Source: Profundicola sp964553105 (GTDB lineage Bacteria > Bacteroidota > Bacteroidia > Flavobacteriales > Weeksellaceae). Taken from it: 64,000 bases of DNA. The notes beneath the pieces are model-generated. The model searched no databases, was not told the origin of the DNA, and worked only from the letters and a program-made list of their open reading frames with translations. Below are positions 58,227 through 64,000 of this stretch, in pieces. The stretch lies in NCBI GenBank assembly GCA_964553105.1, contig CAZKJO010000002.1, positions 1 through 64,000 on the forward strand, written 5' to 3'. Position 1 is the stretch's first letter. The number at the start of each line of letters is the position of its first letter. Position numbers and translations under genes: made by a program.

Positions 58227-58583
58227 ATGTTTCAATTTAGTTCTACATATAGAAATTATTTCATCGTTATCTTAACGATACTTTTCTTTGTGCCGTGTAC
58301 TATAAAGAGAGATATAAAGCAACACTTCGCACAAGAAATTTTTCAGAACAGCCAGCAATCACATGCAAAAACAATTAGCAGCGAAACCTGTACGGCAACC
58401 CAAACTTCTATAAAGTTTCAAAAGGAAGATGTGAGTATTAAAACTCTCCCATCTTCAACTGAAGTAAAAACTTTTTCCATTCCTGGAGCTCCGTTAGCAA
58501 TTAACGATTTTCATTGGGATGAATTCACACATCATAAAGAAAAAATACCTACACATATTAGACTTCAGCTCTATTTAATTTGA
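58227..58583 (+). CDS. Small protein with N-terminal membrane segment, unknown function
   Basis: This 118-residue protein begins MFQFSSTYRNYFIVILTILF. Residues about 11-25 are hydrophobic and are followed by a cysteine, so it may be a signal anchor or signal peptide. The rest is polar with two Cys (ISSETCTAT is one site), and a short aromatic/His-rich stretch (NDFHWDEFTHHKEK) precedes the end IPTHIRLQLYLI. Small proteins with this layout are frequent in Bacteroidetes next to transport or redox genes. I start it at ATG 58227 because the upstream TTG lies in the promoter box. DoxX follows 70 bases later on the same strand. Confidence 0.6.
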   Translation: MFQFSSTYRNYFIVILTILFFVPCTIKRDIKQHFAQEIFQNSQQSHAKTISSETCTATQTSIKFQKEDVSIKTLPSSTEVKTFSIPGAPLAINDFHWDEFTHHKEKIPTHIRLQLYLI

Positions 58584-58598
58584 TATTGTAACTCCTAT

Positions 58599-58615
58599 TT
58601 CGTCTACCTGACGAA
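58599..58615 (+). promoter_or_regulatory. Inverted repeat between the small gene and doxX
   Basis: TTCGTC, 5 bases and GACGAA form a perfect 6-bp hairpin just upstream of the DoxX gene. No T run follows, so it is probably not a terminator. It may be an operator or mRNA hairpin. Confidence 0.35.
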
Positions 58616-58653
58616 CAGCTTAGTTTCTATATATAATTTAAATAAAGTAAATA

Positions 58654-59073
58654 ATGAATCAAGATATAAAAGTATCAGGACTTTCTGTTCTTTTACTCAG
58701 AATCGCCTTAAGTGGAATTTTCATTTCAGCTGGCATCACACATCTTACCCACCCCGACAAAGTCGCAGAACGCATAAATAATGCAACATATCATGAGTTT
58801 GCCTATTTTTTTGGTGATCCTTACACGCTTGGAATACTTACGGGCTACATTTTGATCATAGCGGGAATCATGTTTTTGCTTGGCATTTTCACACGTTGGT
58901 CTGCACTTATTCTATTTATAATTCTCGTACCTATCAGTATTACAATTCAAATGGGAAATGGACTTAACCATGGCCCATTGTGGAAAAACATAGCCCTTTT
59001 TGGAGGCTTACTATTTTTTATTCTAAACAATCCAAAAGCATATAATCTTTATAATAAAACAATAAAATTTTAA
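58654..59073 (+). CDS. DoxX family membrane protein
   Basis: This 139-residue protein has four membrane helices. Signature parts are LRIALSGIFISAGITHLTHP near the start and NHGPLWKNIALFGGLLFFIL near the end. DoxX proteins are related to the small subunit of thiosulfate:quinone oxidoreductase and are widespread with unclear roles. The gene is followed 3 bases later by the DsrE gene, so they are co-transcribed. Neighbouring DsrE and SoxB-like genes suggest a role in sulfur chemistry at the membrane (inference). Confidence 0.85.
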   Translation: MNQDIKVSGLSVLLLRIALSGIFISAGITHLTHPDKVAERINNATYHEFAYFFGDPYTLGILTGYILIIAGIMFLLGIFTRWSALILFIILVPISITIQMGNGLNHGPLWKNIALFGGLLFFILNNPKAYNLYNKTIKF

Positions 59074-59076
59074 AAT

Positions 59077-59520
59077 ATGAAAAATCAAGTTTTAGCCATC
59101 CTATTTTTAATTATAGGATCATTCATAAGTACAAATCAACTTTCTGCTCAGTCCTTAAGCTTAACTGAAGTAGAGAATTCAGTAAAAGCCAATGGCAAAT
59201 ATGCCATACTTGTTAGCAATGCAAGGCATCTGCAAGCGGCCGTAATGACAGGAGAAGAATTAAAGAATCAACATCCTAATATTGATTTTCAAGTAGTTTT
59301 AATCGGTCCAGTCGTAAAAGATCTGGCGGAAGATAAATCATTAGAATCAACTATTTTTAAAAGTCAAAAACTTGGATTACGCATCGTAGTTTGTGAATTT
59401 GCAATGAACCATTTAGGCGTGAAAAAGTCACAATATCATCCTTATGTTGACACAACGCCCAATGGATTCACTTACATCTTTGGTCTACAAGAAAATGGCT
59501 TTAAAACAATTACACTTTAA
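59077..59520 (+). CDS. Exported DsrE-family protein
   Basis: This 147-residue protein has a signal peptide (1-25, ending LSAQ), so it is periplasmic. The DsrE/F fold follows, with GKYAILVSNARHLQAAVMTG and DFQVVLIGPVVKDLAED. A single conserved cysteine, Cys106 in LRIVVCEFAMNHLGV, is in the position that carries persulfide in DsrE/TusD proteins. Sulfur-carrier function is an inference. Most DsrE proteins are cytoplasmic, so the signal peptide is notable. The gene lies 3 bases after doxX and 10 bases before the SoxB-like gene. Confidence 0.85.
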   Translation: MKNQVLAILFLIIGSFISTNQLSAQSLSLTEVENSVKANGKYAILVSNARHLQAAVMTGEELKNQHPNIDFQVVLIGPVVKDLAEDKSLESTIFKSQKLGLRIVVCEFAMNHLGVKKSQYHPYVDTTPNGFTYIFGLQENGFKTITL

Positions 59521-59530
59521 ATAAATATTA

Positions 59531-61153
59531 ATGAACAATATATTCTTAGTACTTATAAGTATTATCACCTTGACAGCTTTCAAGAAAAATGATCCCAAAA
59601 TGAATCAAAAAGAAGAAATTGTAAGTATCCTACAGACCGCAGATATTCATGCTTATCTCAATCCTCATACAGAGCTTTTCCTTAAGAATGGAGAGATTGA
59701 GTACCGCGAAGCTGGTGGATTGGCGCACATCAAAACTTTGGTAGAAAAAGTTAGAGAAAATAATCCAGATGGAACTATTTTCTTAGATGGTGGGGATTTA
59801 ATTCAAGGAAGCGGTGAAAGCATGTTATCTCAAGGACATATATTTCCTTCATTGATTCGTGCCATGAATTATGATTTATTAATTCCTGGAAACTGGGAAG
59901 TTATCTATGGCAAAAAACATATGATGGACGTAATGGAAGATTATAATACTAATGTAATTGTAGCTAACATGTTCCACGAAGAAAATGATGAGAGAATTTT
60001 CCCTCCATATTGGATAACCGAGAAAAAGGGATTAAAAATGGGTTTTATTTCTTACAATGACCCCGAGGTTCCGGTTCGTCAAAATCCTGGATTTAGCGAA
60101 GGCTTAAAATTCTCTAAAATTGAGAGTAATTTAAAGGATTTAATCAAGGAATTAAAAGAAGAACAAGAAGTTGAAGTTTTATTTTTGGTTTCCCATATTG
60201 GAATCTCCAAACAATTACTTTTAGCTGATAATCCAGCGATTGAAGGAGTAGATTTTATTTTAGGAAATGATACCCACGAAAGAATTAGAAAACCTATACA
60301 AGGTAAATACGCTAAAGTAGTAGAACCAGGAGCATTTGGTTCTTTTGTTGGAAAACTAGATTTGAAAGTTAAAAACGGAAAAATGACCGGATATGATTAT
60401 GAATTAATCGAGGTTGACCCTAATAAATTTCCAGCACATCCTGAGGTTCAGCAATTAGTAAATGTAGCCAAGGCACCTTATGCCGAAGAATTGCAGAGAG
60501 TTTTAGGCTACACTATCAAGCCCATTCATAGATATTTAGTGGTAGAAAACCCAATGGATAATATGATTACCGATGCTCTGCTATGGAAGTCTGGAGCAGA
60601 CTTCGCGACTTCAAATGGATTTCGTTTTGGTGTACCTATTGTTCCAGATCCTAGCACAGGCAGAAAAGAGATTACCAAAGAGGATCTGTGGAGGATGCTG
60701 CCAGTAGATGAAAACATGAAAATTGGTGAGGTAACTGGTCAGCAAGTTAAAGATTGGTTGGAGAAAGAAATCAATAATGTATTCGCCAAAAACCCAGCAG
60801 ATCGTTTTGGTGGCTGGTTGGTTCGTTTTTCTGGTTTAACCTTAAAATTTGACAGCTCTAAAGATTATGGTGATCGTGTCATTGAAATTAAAATTCAAGG
60901 AGAACCTTTAGATTTAAATAAGACTTATACAATGGCTTCTTGTAATCGTACGGGCGAACCTATTTCAACACTTTGTCGCATGAAAGATGCAAAGAATGTA
61001 GAAGTTATGGACTACACCTTACATGATGCAGTAGAGCAATATCTAGCAGAAAAAGGTGAAGTTAGCCCTGTTTTAGATGGTCGCGCTCAAGCTATAGACC
61101 TAGGACCTAATGCATATTCTCAAGTTCCAGGAACTGATTATGAGTTTAGATAA
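59531..61153 (+). CDS. SoxB-like / 5'-nucleotidase-family metallohydrolase
   Basis: This 540-residue protein has a hydrophobic N-terminus (1-17) that suggests export. The metallophosphatase domain (about 30-325) has QTADIHAYL (D38, H40), FLDGGDLIQGS (D89), IPGNWEVIYG, VSHIGIS and LGNDTHERI. The GNWExxYG form, with Trp where 5'-nucleotidases have the catalytic His, resembles SoxB (GHWExTYG). The C-terminal domain (about 340-540) ends with CNRTGEPISTLCRMKDAKNV, TLHDAVEQYL, a SoxB-like ending. SoxB is a thiosulfohydrolase. The other Sox proteins (SoxAXYZ, SoxCD) are absent from this window. It is the last gene of the doxX-dsrE cluster, closed by the terminator at 61181-61215. Confidence 0.82.
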   Translation: MNNIFLVLISIITLTAFKKNDPKMNQKEEIVSILQTADIHAYLNPHTELFLKNGEIEYREAGGLAHIKTLVEKVRENNPDGTIFLDGGDLIQGSGESMLSQGHIFPSLIRAMNYDLLIPGNWEVIYGKKHMMDVMEDYNTNVIVANMFHEENDERIFPPYWITEKKGLKMGFISYNDPEVPVRQNPGFSEGLKFSKIESNLKDLIKELKEEQEVEVLFLVSHIGISKQLLLADNPAIEGVDFILGNDTHERIRKPIQGKYAKVVEPGAFGSFVGKLDLKVKNGKMTGYDYELIEVDPNKFPAHPEVQQLVNVAKAPYAEELQRVLGYTIKPIHRYLVVENPMDNMITDALLWKSGADFATSNGFRFGVPIVPDPSTGRKEITKEDLWRMLPVDENMKIGEVTGQQVKDWLEKEINNVFAKNPADRFGGWLVRFSGLTLKFDSSKDYGDRVIEIKIQGEPLDLNKTYTMASCNRTGEPISTLCRMKDAKNVEVMDYTLHDAVEQYLAEKGEVSPVLDGRAQAIDLGPNAYSQVPGTDYEFR

Positions 61154-61180
61154 AAAAGAATTAAAAGATTAACTCAACAT

Positions 61181-61215
61181 AAAATCGCTTGTCTTTTTAT
61201 AAGGCAAGCGATTTT
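61181..61215 (+). terminator. Terminator after the SoxB-like gene
   Basis: AAATCGCTTG and CAAGCGATTT form a 10-bp stem with a T-G pair and C-G pair extending inwards (61181-61215), followed by Ts. Confidence 0.9.
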
Positions 61216-61472
61216 TACTTTGTCTAACTCCTATCCTATTAAAAATAATGATTTATAGATTTTTAATAAGCATTCCGTTGGCTCTTTTTACACAAAGTGC
61301 TATATTTATATTAGAAACAATCCCATATTAAATAGTTTTGATTTTAAAGACAATCAAGTTGTTATTATTCAATTTTTAAAAGGGATTTTTACGATTAATA
61401 TAACCAGCCTATCTTCAGCTAGTTGATCCGTAAAATAAGTTTCTAAATTGAATAATTTAATAGACGTACTTT

Positions 61473-64000
61473 ATGAAATATCAAGACTTTTACAACGACA
61501 GCATTGAAAACCCTGAAGAATTCTGGCTAGACAAAGCCAATGAATTAAAATGGTTTAAAGAACCTAAAACCGCAGTTGAACAAGACGAAGAAGGTATTTA
61601 CCATTGGTTTCCGGATGGTGAGACCAACCTTTGCTATTTAGCCATAGATCGTCACATAGAAGATGGTCAGGGCGATGAGGTCGCTATGATTTATGACTCT
61701 GCCGTTCGCCACCACAATATTCCATACACCTACAACGAAATGAAGGAAAATGTGGAGAAAATCGCAGGTGGGCTTAAAAAACTCGGCGTTGAGAAAGGAG
61801 ATACCGTTGTGATCTATATGCCTATGATCCCTCATGCTGTGTTTAGCATGTTAGCTTGTACCCGAATTGGTGCCATTCATTCTGTGGTTTTTGGTGGGTT
61901 TGCACCCCATGAATTAGCAGTTAGAATTGAGGATGCAAAACCTAAAGTTTTAATCACAGCTACTTCTGGAATTGAAGTCGACAGAATTATTCCATATAAA
62001 CCTATGGTGGATGAGGCAATAGAACAATCTGCTCATAAACCTGAAAAAGTGATTGTGTATAATCGTGAACTTGGAGCAGATAAACCCGAGAAAGATTACG
62101 ATATCGATTATGAAGAATTAATTAAAGATGTCACACCCGCTGATTGCGTTCCGGTTCCTTCTTATCATCCTTCTTATTTTTTATACACCTCTGGAACCAC
62201 AGGAAAACCAAAAGGAGTTTTACGTGATACAGGAGGGTATGCCACAGCGCTTAAGTTTTCCATGAAATACATTTATGGAATGAACGAGGGTGATACATTC
62301 TGGGCCGCTTCGGATGTTGGTTGGGTAGTTGGACACTCCTTCATTTGTTATGGTCCCTTAATTAATCGTTGCACGACCATTTTATTCGAAGGAAAACCGG
62401 TTAAAACGCCAGATGCTTCAGCATTTTGGCGCGTGATTGAGGAGCACAAAGTCAATGGAATGTTTACGGCTCCTACCGCAATTAGAGCAATTAAAAGAGA
62501 AGATGCGAATGGTGATTTAATTAAAAATCATGACATTTCATCATTAAAATACTTATTCCTTGCAGGTGAGCGATGCGACGAAGCCACACTGACTTGGACG
62601 AAAGAAAAATTACAAATTCCTGTAATCGACCACTGGTGGCAAACAGAATCCGGCTGGCCGATGGTAGCCAATTTAATGGGAGTTGATCCATTTGAAATTA
62701 AAATTGGGTCTTCTGGTAAACCTGTTCCAGGTTATCAAATCCAAATTTTAACCGAAGAAGGTTATGCTGCCGAAACTAATGAAGAAGGCTATGTTGCCAT
62801 CAAACTTCCTATGCCTCCAGGATTTATGCCGACGCTTTGGCGCAATAATGAAAGATACAAAGCTGGATATTTACAACGCTTCCCGGGATATTACTTCTCT
62901 GGTGATAGTGGATATATAGACGAAGATGGTTACATATTCATCACAGGACGCGTGGATGATGTTATTAATGTGGCAGGACATCGGCTTTCTACCTCAACCA
63001 TGGAAGAAGTAGTCGCAAAACATCCTGCTGTCGCTGAATGCGCTGTGATTGGTGTTGATGATAATTTAAGAGGACAAGTTCCTCATGCTTTAATTGTTCT
63101 TAAAATCGGACAAGAAGACTACGAACATTTTAAATTACAAACAGAGCTTGTGCAAATGGTTCGTCAGCAAGTTGGTCCAGTTGCAGTTTTGAAAACCATT
63201 TCGGTAGTAAAACGCTTACCAAAAACAAGATCAGGAAAGATTCTACGTAAGACCATGCGCGCTATGATTGATGGCAAAGATTACACAGTTCCATCAACGA
63301 TTGAAGATCCATTTGTACTAGACGAGCTAATTGAACAGTTCAGAGGCGAGAAAATTGGAGCTTTTGCAAAAACTGATAAAGATATTACTAGTTCATTAAA
63401 AGTTTTAGCTGACAGCTATTACAACATTGATTCCTTAGAGAAATATATTGATGTTTATAGAATTTCCAAAGAAGATCCAGAAGACTTTTGGAGCACAATT
63501 GCCACCAATAATTTCCATTGGAGAAAAACTTGGAGTAAGGTTTTAGAATGGGATAAAAAAGAAAGTAAAGTTGAATGGTTTAAAAATGCTAAACTAAACA
63601 TTACCGAAAACTGTATCGACCGACACCTTAGAACACGAGGAGAAAAAACTGCTATTATTTTTGAACCAAATGATCCAAAGGAAAAAGCTCAATATATTTC
63701 CTATAATGAATTAGCGCAGCATGTGAACCGAATGGCGAATGTGCTTAAAAATAATGGAATCAAAAAGGGTGATAAAGTTTGTATTTATTTACCTATGATT
63801 CCAGCTTTAACCTATACGATGTTGGCTTGCGCGAGAATTGGCGCGATCCATTCTGTAGTTTTTGCAGGATTTTCTTCAAAAGCTCTTTCATCTAGAATCA
63901 ACGATGCAGATTGTAAATTAATCGTGACGGCAGATGGTTCTTATCGTGGATCTAAAACGGTAGATTTAAAGAAAATCGTAGACGAAGCTTTATTGGATAC
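61473..64000 (+). CDS. Tandem acyl-CoA synthetase: PrpE-like enzyme fused to Acs-like enzyme (right end cut)
   Basis: The frame starts at ATG 61473 and is open for 842 codons up to the window edge. Residues 1-625 are a complete AMP-forming propionyl/acetyl-CoA synthetase: YTSGTTGKPKG at 238-248, DHWWQTESG at 386-394, the adenylation core with GRVDDVINVAGHRLST, and the catalytic Lys in SGKILRK (K589), with the usual PrpE ending TIEDPFVLDEL. The frame continues through about 45 linker residues. A second synthetase begins at about 658: DVYRISKEDPEDFW, NFHWRKTWSKVLEWD, KLNITENCIDRHLRTRG and ACARIGAIHSVVFAGFSS. The second part is cut after about 185 residues. I followed the frame base by base and saw no stop. 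A natural fusion is likely; a missed stop from sequencing error cannot be excluded. Confidence 0.85.
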   Translation, partial: MKYQDFYNDSIENPEEFWLDKANELKWFKEPKTAVEQDEEGIYHWFPDGETNLCYLAIDRHIEDGQGDEVAMIYDSAVRHHNIPYTYNEMKENVEKIAGGLKKLGVEKGDTVVIYMPMIPHAVFSMLACTRIGAIHSVVFGGFAPHELAVRIEDAKPKVLITATSGIEVDRIIPYKPMVDEAIEQSAHKPEKVIVYNRELGADKPEKDYDIDYEELIKDVTPADCVPVPSYHPSYFLYTSGTTGKPKGVLRDTGGYATALKFSMKYIYGMNEGDTFWAASDVGWVVGHSFICYGPLINRCTTILFEGKPVKTPDASAFWRVIEEHKVNGMFTAPTAIRAIKREDANGDLIKNHDISSLKYLFLAGERCDEATLTWTKEKLQIPVIDHWWQTESGWPMVANLMGVDPFEIKIGSSGKPVPGYQIQILTEEGYAAETNEEGYVAIKLPMPPGFMPTLWRNNERYKAGYLQRFPGYYFSGDSGYIDEDGYIFITGRVDDVINVAGHRLSTSTMEEVVAKHPAVAECAVIGVDDNLRGQVPHALIVLKIGQEDYEHFKLQTELVQMVRQQVGPVAVLKTISVVKRLPKTRSGKILRKTMRAMIDGKDYTVPSTIEDPFVLDELIEQFRGEKIGAFAKTDKDITSSLKVLADSYYNIDSLEKYIDVYRISKEDPEDFWSTIATNNFHWRKTWSKVLEWDKKESKVEWFKNAKLNITENCIDRHLRTRGEKTAIIFEPNDPKEKAQYISYNELAQHVNRMANVLKNNGIKKGDKVCIYLPMIPALTYTMLACARIGAIHSVVFAGFSSKALSSRINDADCKLIVTADGSYRGSKTVDLKKIVDEALLD

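Noticed and set aside
61638..61835. Minus-strand open frame inside the acyl-CoA synthetase gene
   Set aside because: It is fully covered by the strong plus-strand synthetase frame and has no recognisable product.
1..64000. CRISPR arrays, prophage genes, insertion sequences, tRNA or rRNA genes
   Set aside because: I looked for short regular repeats, transposases, integrases and tRNA-like cloverleaf sequences and saw none; the only clear repeats are the protein repeats in the large T9SS protein.

Overview
The window is an AT-rich chromosomal segment of a member of the Bacteroidetes, most likely a Flavobacteriales-type bacterium. The evidence is a complete gliding/type IX secretion block (gldK-gldL-gldM-gldN), two large secreted proteins ending in T9SS type A sorting domains, many lipoproteins with short lipoboxes, and repeated promoters of the Bacteroidetes form TTG-N19-TAnnTTTG. 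No tRNA, rRNA, CRISPR array, insertion sequence or phage gene was seen. Two 100-N scaffold gaps (3753-3852 and 48711-48810) each break a real gene. || Layout. 1-4.3 kb: three M16-type peptidase genes on the minus strand (one cut by the window edge, one with an N gap, one lacking the zinc motif and carrying a lipoprotein signal). 4.6-7.3 kb: rpsO and pnp, plus strand. 7.3-9.5 kb: bioY, a Cu/Zn superoxide dismutase lipoprotein and a secreted protein of unknown function. 9.5-27.7 kb: the str-S10-spc-alpha ribosomal superoperon on the minus strand, from rpsL to rplQ, including fusA, secY, infA and rpoA; the short genes rpmJ and rpmD are present. This cluster is broken between rpsN and rpsH by about 1.1 kb holding a terminator, a damaged lipoprotein gene and a new housekeeping-type promoter. 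27.7-34.8 kb: an Omp85-type outer-membrane protein and a 1763-residue T9SS-exported repeat protein. 35-46.6 kb: miaB, two paralogous lipoproteins, a sigma-54-type activator, lptE, a TPR-like protein, secG, an exported zinc metalloprotease and groES-groEL. 46.7-57.7 kb (minus): an MFS permease, an FAD oxidoreductase, gldN-gldM-gldL-gldK, an arginase-fold protein without metal ligands, and topA. 58.2-61.2 kb: a small DoxX - exported DsrE - SoxB-like hydrolase cluster preceded by a palindrome. 61.5 kb to the end: an open reading frame that encodes a complete propionyl-CoA-synthetase-like enzyme and runs without a stop into the start of a second acetyl-CoA-synthetase-like enzyme. || How the parts work together. 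The ribosomal superoperon, rpsO, pnp, topA, miaB, secY/secG and groESL are housekeeping. lptE, the Omp85 protein and gldKLMN build the outer membrane and its secretion machinery, and the 1763-residue protein and the metalloprotease are probable cargo of that machinery. The observations most worth a second look are the tandem acyl-CoA synthetase fusion, the split spc operon with its decaying lipoprotein gene, and the exported sulfur-type DoxX/DsrE/SoxB-like cluster.
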